DNA from: Caballeronia mineralivorans PML1(12)
Lineage (GTDB): Bacteria > Pseudomonadota > Gammaproteobacteria > Burkholderiales > Burkholderiaceae
Assembly (NCBI RefSeq): GCF_001028175.1
Contig: NZ_AEJF01000092.1
Location: 32,027 to 96,026 of the forward strand
DNA length: 64,000 nt
Reading direction: 5' to 3'
Positions 45,101 to 53,445 of this stretch are shown in pieces. How positions within the stretch are numbered: position 1 is the stretch's first letter; each line of letters opens with the position of its first letter. Both the position numbers and the translations under genes were made by a program. Below the pieces are notes generated by a model. The model was given only the letters and a program-made list of their open reading frames with translations, did not search any database and was not told the origin of the DNA.

Positions 45101-45862
45101 ACCAAATTGCCGGTGCGGCTCGCGGTGTCGCTGCTGAAGAATTCGCGCGGCGAGATCGACGTCAACATCCCCATTTCCGGCTCGCTCTCGAACCCTGAAT
45201 TCTCGATCGGCGCGCTGGTGTGGACAGCAATCCTTCACCTTGTCGAGCGCGCGGTGACCGCGCCGTTCTCGCTGCTGGCAAATGCGTTCGGCGGCAAGAA
45301 CCCCGAGGAGCTCGGCTACGTGGAATTCGATCCGGGCTCGGCCACGCTCAGCGACGCCGCGAAGGAAAAACTCGACACCATCGCGAAGGCGCTGGCCGAC
45401 AAACCGTCCGTCACGCTGGAGATATCGGCGCGGGTGGACCCGGCGCTGGATGGACCCGGTTTGCGTACAGCGTACGTCGACCGGCAGGTGCGGCGGGCAA
45501 AGATGCAGGACTCAGGCGCAGACAATCCGAACATCGATCCGTCGAGCATTCCGATTTCCGATGCTGAATACAGCAAGTTCTTAACGAAAGCGTATAAAAA
45601 CGCAGACTTCAAGAAACCGCGCAACCTGATCGGTTTGACGAAGTCCGTGCCCGACACTGACATGAAAGCCGCACTCGCGGAACATGCGCCGGTGGACGAG
45701 GGCGCGCTCGGTACGCTTGCGCAGCGGCGCGCGTCGGCGGTGAAACAATATTTCGAAGACAAGATCGACAGCAAGCGGATCTTCATCGTCGCACCGCACC
45801 TCAACGCCGATGGCATCAAGGACAAGGGCGCGCCAACGCGGGTGGACTTCGGGCTGAAGTGA
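42152..45862 (+). CDS. Large DUF748/AsmA-like envelope protein
   Basis: A 1236-residue protein. The start at ATG 42152 follows ACGAGG; an open frame upstream to 42029 adds a non-conserved tail. One membrane segment lies near residues 30-50 (VVIGLLLAVVVIGLLGFFAA), followed by a long periplasmic region of repeated AsmA/DUF748 modules with the recurrent pattern of a basis strand plus VxxDDR or FTD (for example IEQGRIVFDDRLM; VLQNGRVTYTDNFV; ENGRIDFDDRLL). The C-terminus has an OmpA-like stretch (VEFDPGSATLSDAAKEKLDT). Related proteins bridge the envelope and affect lipid transport; the specific function here is unknown. Confidence 0.85.
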   Translation: MASLNKTSLTSAGRSLIQGVNSVAQARRTRRVVIGLLLAVVVIGLLGFFAAPPLIRHIAEQQLSAQLDRPASIERIALNPYTLSLEADRVHIGEAPANLSAGTKSGDFVDIERLIVHPSWSSLFRLAPVINEVKIDSPRFHIVRFDAQRFNFSDLVEKFSKPSANPSNKPARFSVSNIRLENGRIDFDDRLLKTQHVIDRWSIGIPFIANLPSTTELFVTPSLQARIDGSALSITGRTKPFAESRESEIAVQLDGLDVPQMLSYAPASLPVAVKSGRLSTNLDVSFALAADAPVVRIKGTADLADLAVTDKQDTPLFAAQTLHVNAVNLEPLRNVYRLDEVRLTQPDVKLFRDKTGAFNFEKLSATTPAPAPASTLASDAKAATPADAAAQPLDLAIRHLAIEQGRIVFDDRLMAQPATLGLTNLDVTLDDFATLGKPPVRYTLKTAFDHGGGLDASGGFTLPGKNADAKLALADLPLAPLQPYVANAVAARIADGSLSANLPLQVDWSKPEPSIQVGAGDVTLKSLELVPNANTAPITLGSAQAKIQKIDVAGHTAALDSVVLNGLSIDAKRLKDGSIDLAALAGPHETAPEASATRKVEKANAAGPAWRYQIAQVSLNDSSADFTDESTARPVKLHIAPLQLGVKHLTDDLTKPLPIEGKLTMNGKGALAVAGTLTAKPLSLALHVDASALDASAFEPYFGGTLNATVSSALLTANGDASFSGEGRTLKAGYKGDVSLSNVRLIDKVNSESLAGWNLLGLTKLNARYDEKGADVEAARVTFANFYGRVLLDPQGKLNLRDIVVQDKTPASTQAAASTAASVPTAPTAVPVAPKTASSSANLRFGQLVLQNGRVTYTDNFVKPNFTANLVAITGTIGAFGTHSTTPAPVDVAAKLSANGPVSIKGVVNPLIAKPSLDLTASAHDVELPNISPYSTKYAGYPITKGKLNVDLHYMLANDQLSANNHLFIDQLTFGDHVDNTTATKLPVRLAVSLLKNSRGEIDVNIPISGSLSNPEFSIGALVWTAILHLVERAVTAPFSLLANAFGGKNPEELGYVEFDPGSATLSDAAKEKLDTIAKALADKPSVTLEISARVDPALDGPGLRTAYVDRQVRRAKMQDSGADNPNIDPSSIPISDAEYSKFLTKAYKNADFKKPRNLIGLTKSVPDTDMKAALAEHAPVDEGALGTLAQRRASAVKQYFEDKIDSKRIFIVAPHLNADGIKDKGAPTRVDFGLK

Positions 45863-46170
45863 ACGGATTTAGGCACATGCTGAAGACGGCGCGTGCCGAT
45901 TAAAACGCGTCGTGGGAACGGCCTGGTACATCGGCATTCCCGCCAATCCGCGCTACACTCATCTCATTAATGCAACGTCGCATGGCGACGCACATGACGG
46001 CAACGCGGAGTCACTCGGAGTAGCTTCCAACCGCTTCCCGGGATCCACCGCGCTTTACCGCAAAGCCGTCAAACGAGCCGTATAAAGTAAGCGCTTCTCG
46101 CGATGCGCCAGGCGTCGTTCAGGCTTCCCGCACCCGAATTCAGCGCTGCACAAACCTGCAGGAGAATCCC
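45863..46170. other. Intergenic region before the DedA-rhodanese gene
   Basis: 308 bases without a supportable gene. A small stem CGTCGC-ATG-GCGACG lies near 45976-45990. A purine-rich CTGCAGGAGAATCCC stretch just before 46171 supplies the ribosome site (CAGGAG). No other element is recognised. Confidence 0.5.
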
Positions 46171-47250
46171 ATGCTGTTGCATGAACTGGCTGACCGGTAT
46201 GGCCCGGCAATCGTCTTTTTCAACGTGATGGGTTCAGCCCTTGGCTTGCCCGTTCCTGCAATGCCGACGCTGATTGTGGTCGGTGCATCGGTGGCGATGA
46301 TGGGCTTCCACGGCCAGCCCTTGATGCCCCATCTCGCGCTGATGCTCGGCATCGCGGTGCTCGGCGGCGTGCTGGGCGATCTCGTCTGGTTCCAGGGCGG
46401 CCGGCGTTACGGCGACCGCACGCTCAAGACAATCTGCAAACTGTCGCTGTCGCGCGATACCTGCGTGAAGAAAACCGAACGCTTTTTCGGCCGCTGGGGT
46501 GTGCGCGTGTTGCTCGTCGCGAAATTCATCCCGGGTTTGTCGCTGGTTTCGGTGCCGCTTGCCGGCGCCATGGGCGTGCGCACGCGCTCGTTCATTGCGC
46601 ACGATGGTGTTGGCGTGGGGTTATGGGCCGCAGTAGGGCTGGCCGTGGGCGTGATCTTCGCGGCGGAGCTCGACCTGGTGTTCGCGATGATCGCGCAGCT
46701 TGGGCGGCAGGCGCTCCTGGTCGTGGCGGTCGCGCTGGCGTGTTACGTGGCCTACCGCTACTGGCGCCGGAAGATGCTGATGAAAACGCTGGAAACGGCG
46801 CGCATTACCGTCGACGAGCTCTATGCGTTGATGGAGAACGAGCCGCTGCCCGCCATCTTCGATATCCGCTCCGCCGAGAAACGTGTACTCGATCCGTTCG
46901 TGATTCCAGGCTCCGTTTTCGCCGATGAACGCGAGCTGCAGAGGATCGTGGAAAGTTATCAGCCGGATCAGAAGATCGTCATTTATTGCTCGTGTCCGAA
47001 CGAAGTATCGGCGGCGTGGATGGCCAAGGCGCTCCGCAACGCCGGTTTCAAGGACGTCGTGCCGCTGACCGGCGGACTGGATGCCTGGCGTCTCGCCGGC
47101 CTCGACCTGAAACCGCTGACCGACTTCGGCGGTGCGCGTGAGGATCTGGGCGAAATGGCCGCCATGTGTCCGTGGCCCGTGAAAGCGCCGGCCGCCGGCA
47201 AAGGCGCGCTGCATGACGCCGTCTACCTGCATGGAGATCGACACGCATGA
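46171..47250 (+). CDS. DedA-family membrane protein fused to a rhodanese domain
   Basis: A 359-residue fusion. Residues 1-200 are a DedA/SNARE-associated membrane domain: the FxGRWGVRVLLVAKFIPGLS block (FFGRWGVRVLLVAKFIPGLS) with the conserved Arg and Pro, and several hydrophobic helices. Residues about 210-320 are a rhodanese domain with the active-site Cys in IYCSCPNEVSAAWMAKALR, followed by VVPLTGGLDAWRLAGLDL. The tail is Ala/Pro-rich. The next gene overlaps by four bases (ATGA), so the redox-fusion protein downstream is made together with it. The pairing points to a membrane-linked sulfur or redox function, not yet defined. Confidence 0.9.
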   Translation: MLLHELADRYGPAIVFFNVMGSALGLPVPAMPTLIVVGASVAMMGFHGQPLMPHLALMLGIAVLGGVLGDLVWFQGGRRYGDRTLKTICKLSLSRDTCVKKTERFFGRWGVRVLLVAKFIPGLSLVSVPLAGAMGVRTRSFIAHDGVGVGLWAAVGLAVGVIFAAELDLVFAMIAQLGRQALLVVAVALACYVAYRYWRRKMLMKTLETARITVDELYALMENEPLPAIFDIRSAEKRVLDPFVIPGSVFADERELQRIVESYQPDQKIVIYCSCPNEVSAAWMAKALRNAGFKDVVPLTGGLDAWRLAGLDLKPLTDFGGAREDLGEMAAMCPWPVKAPAAGKGALHDAVYLHGDRHA

Positions 47251-49055
47251 GTACCACGCACGAAGGGACGAACGGGGGGCGTGCGGACTGGCGGGGTAAT
47301 CCGCCGCCGCCCGCACCGGAAGACCTCAACTCGATCGCGACCGGCGCGGCCGGGGCAGCCCAGCAGGAAGCCACCGCCGACGCGCCTTTCTCGCCGCTCG
47401 AAAGCCGCGGTCACCAGATGCATCCCCTGCTTAGCGCTGAGGAAATCGAGCGCATGCGGCGCTTTGGCACCGTGAAGCACTGGCGCGCGGGCGAGATGAT
47501 GTTCGAAACCGGCGTGCCCGGGCCGGGCATGTTCGTGCTGCTGCAGGGCCGGGTGCGGGTCACGCGCCGCGATGGGCTCGGGCATGTGAATGTAGTGGTC
47601 GAGCAGGAACCAGGACATTTCGTGGCGGAAGTCGGCCAGTTGTCGGGCAAACCTGCGCTCGTCGATGGTCACGCGATAGACGACGTCGAAGCCATCCTGA
47701 TCGTGCCGGACCGGCTGCGCGCGCTGCTGGTGGCGGAAGCGGAACTCGGCGAGCGCATCATGCGTTCGCTGATCCTGCGCCGCGTCGGGTTGATCGAAAA
47801 GGGCAGCGGGCCGATCCTGGTGGGGCAGTCGGATGACGGACGGCTCGTATCGCTGGAAGGTTTCTTGCGCCGCAACGGTTATCCGCACACCGTCATCGAC
47901 GCGTGCACGGACCCCGATGCAATCGCGTTGCTCGAACGGATCTCGGCATCGAAGGCGGATTTTCCGCTCGTGATCTGCCCGGACGGCACGATCATGCGCG
48001 CGCCCGATGAGAACCAGCTCGCGTCGCAACTCGGCTGGCTGCCGGAATTCGATCCCGCATATATCTACGATGTCGCCGTCGTCGGCGCCGGGCCAGCCGG
48101 ATTGGCGACGGCCGTTTATGCGGCGTCCGAAGGTTTGTCGGTGGCGGTGTTCGATTGCCGCGCGCCGGGCGGCCAAGCGGGCGCGAGTTCGCGGATCGAA
48201 AACTATCTCGGCTTTCCGACCGGCATTTCCGGTCAGGCGTTGGCGGGGCGCGCGTTCGTGCAGGCGCAGAAGTTCGGTGCGCACATCGCCATTCCGACCG
48301 AAATCAAGGCGCTCCACTGCAATTGCACGCCGATCCAGATCGAATTGATGAACGGCCAGCGCGTGAGCTCGCATACGGTCGTGATAGCGACGGGCGCGGC
48401 GTACAGGCGGCCGGATATTGTCGGGCTGGAGAAGTTCGAAGGGCACGGCACGTATTACTGGGCCTCGCCGGTCGAGGCGAAGCTCTGCAAGGGCTCGGAA
48501 GTCGTGCTGGTGGGTGGCGGCAATTCAGCGGGCCAGGCGGTGGTGTATCTCGCGTCGCACTCGGCGCACGTGCATCTGCTGATCCGCGGGGCGGGGCTTG
48601 AAGCGAGCATGTCCAAGTACCTGATCGACCGGATCGCGGCATTGTCGAACGTGACGCTGCATACACGTACGCAGATCGAGTCGCTGGAAGGCGATGGCCG
48701 TACGCTCGCCGCCGTGCACTGCAAGACGCCCGACGGCCCGCTCACACTCGAGGCGCGGCATCTGTTCCTCTTCACCGGCGCCGACCCGAACACGGGCTGG
48801 CTGAGTGACTGCAATGTGAACACCGACGCCAAGGGTTTCGTGCTGACGGGTCCCGCTGCCCACGGCGGCCACGCGGAATGCTCGACCTCGCTGGAAACGA
48901 GCGTGCCGGGTGTGTTCGCTATCGGCGATGTGCGCTCGGCATCCACGAAACGGGTGGCTGCCGCGGTTGGCGAGGGGGCAGCGGTCGTATCGCAGATTCA
49001 CGGCCTGCTGGCCGAGCGTCAGGAACTGGCGCTCAAGGCAGGGGCGGTGGAGTAG
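47247..49055 (+). CDS. Cyclic-nucleotide-binding-domain/thioredoxin-reductase-like fusion protein
   Basis: A 602-residue three-part protein. Residues about 55-180 resemble a CRP-type cyclic-nucleotide-binding domain (MHPLLSAEEIERMRRFG; GPGMFVLLQGRVRVTRRD). About 185-270 resemble a glutaredoxin-like segment (LRRNGYPHTVIDACTDPDAI; FPLVICPDGTIMRAP). From 280 on lies an FAD oxidoreductase (VAVVGAGPAGLATAVYAASE, GGQAGASSRIENYLGFPTGI, VVLVGGGNSAGQAVVYLASH, PGVFAIGDVRSASTKRVAAA). The TrxR redox motif CxxC is replaced by WASPVEAKLC with a single Cys. It overlaps the DedA-rhodanese gene by four bases and the convergent sensor-kinase gene by 23 bases. Confidence 0.88.
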   Translation: MSTTHEGTNGGRADWRGNPPPPAPEDLNSIATGAAGAAQQEATADAPFSPLESRGHQMHPLLSAEEIERMRRFGTVKHWRAGEMMFETGVPGPGMFVLLQGRVRVTRRDGLGHVNVVVEQEPGHFVAEVGQLSGKPALVDGHAIDDVEAILIVPDRLRALLVAEAELGERIMRSLILRRVGLIEKGSGPILVGQSDDGRLVSLEGFLRRNGYPHTVIDACTDPDAIALLERISASKADFPLVICPDGTIMRAPDENQLASQLGWLPEFDPAYIYDVAVVGAGPAGLATAVYAASEGLSVAVFDCRAPGGQAGASSRIENYLGFPTGISGQALAGRAFVQAQKFGAHIAIPTEIKALHCNCTPIQIELMNGQRVSSHTVVIATGAAYRRPDIVGLEKFEGHGTYYWASPVEAKLCKGSEVVLVGGGNSAGQAVVYLASHSAHVHLLIRGAGLEASMSKYLIDRIAALSNVTLHTRTQIESLEGDGRTLAAVHCKTPDGPLTLEARHLFLFTGADPNTGWLSDCNVNTDAKGFVLTGPAAHGGHAECSTSLETSVPGVFAIGDVRSASTKRVAAAVGEGAAVVSQIHGLLAERQELALKAGAVE

Positions 49056-50463
49056 GCGCAGGCGCGGCGGCGAACCGGAGCGTGAATTCGATCCAGCCGT
49101 CCGCCGAACAATTCGCCGATGCCGATCCGCCGTGCAGCCGCATGATCGCCTGCACGATGGCCAACCCCAGGCCGCTCGATTCCGTGAACTCGCTGCGGGC
49201 TGCATCGCCGCGATAGAAACGGTCGAACAGGCGCGTGAGTTCGTCGGGCGCTACCGGCTTCCCCTGGTTACCGATCACGATCAGCGCGCCGTGCGTGTCC
49301 TCGCTGCCGGTAAGCCGGATCGTGGTGCCGGGCTCGGCGTAGCGCACCGCGTTCACCACGACATTGCTGATCGCGCGCCGCGACATGATCGCGTTGGCGG
49401 ACATCTCGCCGTCGGCATGCACTTCGAAGCGGAGATTGCGTTCGTCGGCGACGCCTTCGAAGTAGGTCGCAATCGTCTCCAGTTGTTCGCGAATGTTCAG
49501 CGTGGTCCGCTCTATGTCCTGCCGCTCGTGATCCGCTTGCGCGAGGAACAGGATGTTCTGCGCGATGCGCCCAAGCCGCTCCAGCTCCTCCAGATTCGAT
49601 TCCAGCACGCTCTTGTATTCGCCCTCGCTGCGGGTGTGCGCCAACGTCACCTGCGTCTGTCCAATCAGCACGCCGATAGGCGTGCGCACCTCGTGCGCCA
49701 GATCCGCGGAGAACTGCAGCAGCCGTTCATAACCGCTCGACAAGCGGTCGAGCATGGCGTTGAACGACATCGCGAGGCTTCGCAGTTCGGTCGGCGTGTT
49801 CTTTATATCGAGTCTTGCGGACAAGGTGTCGGGCGTGATCCCGGCGACTCTGTCGGCCATTTTTCTTAACGGCGCGAGACCGCGGCTCGATACCCACCAT
49901 GCGAGCAGCGCGGTGACAATCACCGCGCTCACCACGTTGATCCAGACACGCACGAGATAGGCCGACAACACATGCGCTTCCTGCGTCATCACGTGCGCCG
50001 CGATGATCTCGATGACTTCACCGCTGTCGCCTACTTGCGCTTGTGCCGCGACCCAACGCATGCGCACGCCGTCCGTACGCGTGCCTTCATAGAGCGCGTC
50101 AAGGTTGACCGCGCGTTGCACCGGCACCGGAACAAGTGGCGGCAATGGCATGTTTTCCGGGTTGACGTTGATGAACGGCGTGAGGCCGGGCCGTCGAAAA
50201 ATGATGACGTCCTGACGGTCGCCGAGCATGGTCTCGAACAGCTTGGGCCGCGCTTCGATTTCCTTGATCGTGTAGAGATCGTGCAGCAGCGAGCGAAAAT
50301 GTTCGACACGCCCGATCAATTGGTAATCGGCGCGGGTGGAGAGCGTGGCGCTGGTCGCGTGATACAGCGAACCACCGACCATGCTCACCACCACGCATAC
50401 GATCAGCACGAACAGGCACGTGATCCGGACGACCAGCGAGCGCGAACGCCACACCGGGTTCAA
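49033..50463 (-). CDS. Heavy-metal-type sensor histidine kinase (CusS-like)
   Basis: A 476-residue kinase. TM1 is near residues 12-31, a periplasmic sensor follows to about 170, TM2 is 173-192 and HAMP follows. The HisKA motif [19 protein letters not shown] places the phospho-acceptor at His257; the ATPase domain has the N box [27 protein letters not shown] and [17 protein letters not shown]. It resembles the CusS/heavy-metal sensor group. The start overlaps the response-regulator stop (ATGA), so both come from one transcript, divergent from the cytochrome b gene. Confidence 0.92.
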   Translation of the reverse strand: MNPVWRSRSLVVRITCLFVLIVCVVVSMVGGSLYHATSATLSTRADYQLIGRVEHFRSLLHDLYTIKEIEARPKLFETMLGDRQDVIIFRRPGLTPFINVNPENMPLPPLVPVPVQRAVNLDALYEGTRTDGVRMRWVAAQAQVGDSGEVIEIIAAHVMTQEAHVLSAYLVRVWINVVSAVIVTALLAWWVSSRGLAPLRKMADRVAGITPDTLSARLDIKNTPTELRSLAMSFNAMLDRLSSGYERLLQFSADLAHEVRTPIGVLIGQTQVTLAHTRSEGEYKSVLESNLEELERLGRIAQNILFLAQADHERQDIERTTLNIREQLETIATYFEGVADERNLRFEVHADGEMSANAIMSRRAISNVVVNAVRYAEPGTTIRLTGSEDTHGALIVIGNQGKPVAPDELTRLFDRFYRGDAARSEFTESSGLGLAIVQAIMRLHGGSASANCSADGWIEFTLRFAAAPAPTPPPLP

Positions 50464-51140
50464 TGCGAGTCCCCGGACGCGCCGAACGAATAACCGATGC
50501 TGCGCACGGTGTGGATCAGCTTGATATCGAAGGGTTGATCGAGTTTGGCGCGCAGCCGTTTGATAGCGACATCGACTACGTTGGTGTCGCTATCGAAGTT
50601 CATGTCCCACACTTCCGATGCAATCAAGGTCCGCGACAACGCTTCGCCTTGCCGCTTGCAAAAGAGATGTAGCAGCGCGAACTCCTTGTTCGTCAGCGCT
50701 ATTTCCATGCCTTGGCGCGTGACCCGGCGGCGTAGTACATCGACGTGAAGATCGGCGACCTGGAATACATCCGATTCGCGTACTACGCCGCGTCGCAGCA
50801 ACGTGCGGATGCGCAGCACGAGCTCCGTGAACGAAAACGGCTTCACGAGGTAATCGTCCGCGCCAAGTTCGAGACCGTGTATGCGGTCCCTGACATGATC
50901 GCGCGCGGTCAGAAAGATGACCGGCAGATCACGTTTCGTGCGCAACGCCTGCATGATCTGCCAGCCATCGAGGCCGGGCAGCATCACATCCAGCACGATC
51001 AACTCGTAAGGGTGCGCCAGCGCCTGATGCAGACCGTCGGCGCCGTTGCGAATCAGGTCGACCTGATACCCGGACTCGGTGAGTCCCTTCTTCAGATAGT
51101 CGCCGGTCTTGCGGTCGTCTTCTATAACCAGGATGGTCAT
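50460..51140 (-). CDS. OmpR/PhoB-family response regulator (CusR/HprR-like)
   Basis: A 226-residue regulator. The receiver domain has the acidic pair EDD (residues 7-9), the phospho-acceptor Asp51 in [18 protein letters not shown], and KPF near residue 101. The DNA-binding winged helix is C-terminal ([50 protein letters not shown]). It is the partner of the kinase behind it. A likely binding site (51213-51228) lies in the divergent region with the cytochrome b gene. Confidence 0.93.
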   Translation of the reverse strand: MTILVIEDDRKTGDYLKKGLTESGYQVDLIRNGADGLHQALAHPYELIVLDVMLPGLDGWQIMQALRTKRDLPVIFLTARDHVRDRIHGLELGADDYLVKPFSFTELVLRIRTLLRRGVVRESDVFQVADLHVDVLRRRVTRQGMEIALTNKEFALLHLFCKRQGEALSRTLIASEVWDMNFDSDTNVVDVAIKRLRAKLDQPFDIKLIHTVRSIGYSFGASGDSH

Positions 51141-51212
51141 GCTGCGCTCGCTTGGCTTTTTTAGATGAGCAATGAGGTCATTCTATCCATCCGCGTTTGA
51201 CCCGCGGAAATG

Positions 51213-51228
51213 ATGACAAAAAAGTCAT
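51213..51228. promoter_or_regulatory. Probable response-regulator box (CusR/CopR/HprR type)
   Basis: ATGACA-AAAA-AGTCAT fits the 16-bp ATGACA-N4-TGTCAT pattern known for CopR/CusR-type regulators, with one mismatch. It lies 73 bases before the response-regulator start and 145 bases before the cytochrome b start (TTG 51358), suited to control of both. Confidence 0.65.
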
Positions 51229-51357
51229 TAACGTGTCATGCGTAGATCAGCGCGCGATAGCTAAGATGCAATCCAGGCGATGCCTGTGTGCGCCGCCTTC
51301 ATCGAGTCACGTTCATCCAGTCGCAGCATGTTCGATCCATCCCATCACGAGGCGAGC

Positions 51358-51975
51358 TTGAATCAATCTTCGACTCAACTTTTGACTCATGCAAGCACCC
51401 TGCCCGGCTGGGTTCGCATCACGCACTGGATCAACGCGCTTGCGGTCGTGGTCATGGTGACGAGCGGCTGGCAGGTCTACAACGCTTCGCCGATTTTCCC
51501 CTCGTTCGTTTTTCCGTCCGGCATTACGTTGGGTGGATGGCTGGGCGGCGCGTTGCTGTGGCACTTCGCGGCCATGTGGGTGCTGGTTGCGAACTTCCTG
51601 GTGTACGTGGTGCTCAACATTATCTCGGGACGTTTTCGCCGCAAGCTGTTTCCGCTCAGCGTGAAAAGCTTGTTCGGCGATCTGCGCGCCGCGCTGACCG
51701 GCAAGCTCAAGCACGATGATCTCTCGCACTACAACGCCGTGCAGAAGGCGGCGTACCTTGCGGTGATCGTGGACATTGTGATTGTTATCTTGTCGGGGCT
51801 CGCTGTCTGGAAATCGGTGCAATTTCCGTGGCTGCGCGATCTGATGGGCGGCTACGACAACGCCCGCGTGGTCCACTTCTTCGCGATGAGTTTCCTGGTG
51901 GCGTTTTTCGTATTGCACGTGGTGATGGTCGCGCTTGTTCCACGCTCGTTGTTGCTGATGATCCGGGGCCGCTGA
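51358..51975 (+). CDS. Cytochrome b561/b-type membrane subunit of a molybdopterin oxidoreductase
   Basis: A 205-residue integral membrane protein of the Ni/Fe-hydrogenase/thiosulfate-reductase cytochrome b group. Helix 1 carries RITHWINALAVVVMVTSGWQ with a heme-ligand His; further His occur in LLWHFAAMWVLVANFLVY, ARVVHFFAMSFLVAFFVLHV. The start is uncertain: TTG 51358 has GAGG at 5 bases, while ATG 51328 and 51280 have poor ribosome sites. The molybdopterin protein starts 3 bases after the stop. It likely passes electrons between the quinone pool and that periplasmic partner, like MsrQ with MsrP. Confidence 0.85.
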   Translation: MNQSSTQLLTHASTLPGWVRITHWINALAVVVMVTSGWQVYNASPIFPSFVFPSGITLGGWLGGALLWHFAAMWVLVANFLVYVVLNIISGRFRRKLFPLSVKSLFGDLRAALTGKLKHDDLSHYNAVQKAAYLAVIVDIVIVILSGLAVWKSVQFPWLRDLMGGYDNARVVHFFAMSFLVAFFVLHVVMVALVPRSLLLMIRGR

Positions 51976-51978
51976 ACC

Positions 51979-52761
51979 ATGCTGAATAGAAAGAGCGAAC
52001 TCATTGCATCGAAGCTGGATGTGGAGAACATCCTCAAAGATGCGCGCAAGGAATTGAAGGCGCCGGCGCGGCGTCTTTTCGGCAAGCGCATTCTGTCGCT
52101 GGGCGGTCTCATGATGCTGTCGGGCTGCAATATCTCCGACGATAAATCCGTGAACACCGTGCTGCGGACCATGTCGCGTTTCAATGACGAAGCGCAAGCC
52201 TTCCTCTTCGATCCGAACAAGCTCGCGCCGACCTATCCCGAGTCGATGATCACCCGGCCGTTCCCGTTCAACGCGTTCTACGACATCGATGAGGTACCGG
52301 TTGTCGACGCGGCTACCTACAAGCTGACGGTAGGCGGATTGGCGAAAGGCAAGAGTGTCTGGACGCTCGAAGAGTTGCGCGCGTTGCCGCAGGAAAGCCA
52401 GGTTACGCGGCACATATGCATTGAAGGATGGAGCGCTATCGGCAAATGGGGCGGTGTGCGTTTCGCCGATTTCCTCAAGCGTTCCGGCGCCGACATCACG
52501 GCCAGATACGTGGCGTTCCACTGCGCGGACAACTATTCGACGAGCATCGACATGCCCACCGCGTTGCACGCGCAAACGCTCTTGACGCTGACGTACGACG
52601 GCCAGGTCCTGCCGCCGAAATATGGCTTCCCGATGAAGCTGCGCATGCCGACCAAGCTCGGCTACAAGAACCCGAAGCACATTGTCGCGATCACTGTGAC
52701 GAACGAATATCCCGGTGGTTACTGGGAGAACCAGGGCTACAACTGGTTTGGTGGTGCCTGA
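51979..52761 (+). CDS. Molybdopterin-dependent oxidoreductase (sulfite-oxidase/YedY fold)
   Basis: A 260-residue protein of the sulfite-oxidase fold. The N-terminal segment PARRLFGKRILSLGGLMML, with twin Arg, then LSGCNISD looks like a Tat-exported lipoprotein signal. The Moco-ligand Cys lies in VTRHICIEGWSAIGKWGGVR; YVAFHCADNYSTSIDMPTAL, YGFPMKLRMPTKLGYKNPKH and GYWENQGYNWFGG are typical of the family. Related proteins repair oxidised methionine in the periplasm (MsrP), but the small size and the lipobox suggest a separate subgroup. Substrate is unknown. Confidence 0.86.
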   Translation: MLNRKSELIASKLDVENILKDARKELKAPARRLFGKRILSLGGLMMLSGCNISDDKSVNTVLRTMSRFNDEAQAFLFDPNKLAPTYPESMITRPFPFNAFYDIDEVPVVDAATYKLTVGGLAKGKSVWTLEELRALPQESQVTRHICIEGWSAIGKWGGVRFADFLKRSGADITARYVAFHCADNYSTSIDMPTALHAQTLLTLTYDGQVLPPKYGFPMKLRMPTKLGYKNPKHIVAITVTNEYPGGYWENQGYNWFGGA

Positions 52762-52796
52762 ACTTTCTCTCGTCAAATACTAGAATTGGAGCCTCC

Positions 52797-53429
52797 ATGT
52801 CATCTGCATCATTTGCGTCATTACGCTTGAAACTCGGTGTATCGGTTGCAACGCTTGCTTTTGCTGGCGTTGCGTTTGCTCAAGCGCCGGCTGCGAAGCC
52901 TGCGCGTATTCGTGGCGATATCGTCTCGTTGTCCGGCGATACGCTTACTGTTCATCGTCGCAGCGGCGACACCGTGACGATCGACATGAAGCAGGACACA
53001 CCGGTCACGGCAGTAAAAAACATCAAGCTCTCCGACATCAAGGCCGGTTCGTTCATCGGCACGGCAGCAACCACCGGCACCGACGGCAAGATGACGGCGA
53101 CCGAAGTGCTGGTGTTCCCGGAAGCCGCGCGCGGCACGGGTGAAGGCCACTATGCGTGGGATCTTTCACCGAACAGCACGATGACGAACGCGAACGTCGA
53201 TCAGGTCGTGACGGGCACGAGCGGGCGTGATTTGAAACTCTCGTACAAGGGTGGCAGCAACACGGTGACGGTGCCGGAAGGCGTGCCTGTGGTGACGTTC
53301 GCGCCGGCGGCGCGAACGGATCTGACGGCGGGCAAGAAGGTGTTTATCGTCGCGAATCCGGTGAACGGCAGCGAGTTTGCTGCATCGCGCGTGGTGGTCG
53401 AGAAGGATGGCGTTGCGCCGCCGATGTAA
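52797..53429 (+). CDS. Periplasmic DUF5666-like protein
   Basis: A 210-residue exported protein. The start at ATG 52797 follows TTGGAG and gives a signal peptide (LKLGVSVATLAFAGVAFAQA). The mature part contains short beta-rich repeats of the DUF5666 type (IRGDIVSLSGDTLTVHRRSG; LSDIKAGSFIGTAATTGTDG; DLTAGKKVFIVANPVNGSEF). A longer frame from 52428 runs through the molybdopterin gene out of frame and is not a protein. It is the third member of the cytochrome b/molybdopterin unit, 35 bases downstream. Its function is unknown. Confidence 0.75.
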   Translation: MSSASFASLRLKLGVSVATLAFAGVAFAQAPAAKPARIRGDIVSLSGDTLTVHRRSGDTVTIDMKQDTPVTAVKNIKLSDIKAGSFIGTAATTGTDGKMTATEVLVFPEAARGTGEGHYAWDLSPNSTMTNANVDQVVTGTSGRDLKLSYKGGSNTVTVPEGVPVVTFAPAARTDLTAGKKVFIVANPVNGSEFAASRVVVEKDGVAPPM

Positions 53430-53445
53430 TGGGGCAGCGCGGCGT

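Noticed and set aside
52428..52796. Longer start for the DUF5666-like protein
   Set aside because: It would run out of frame through the molybdopterin gene; the signal peptide begins at ATG 52797.
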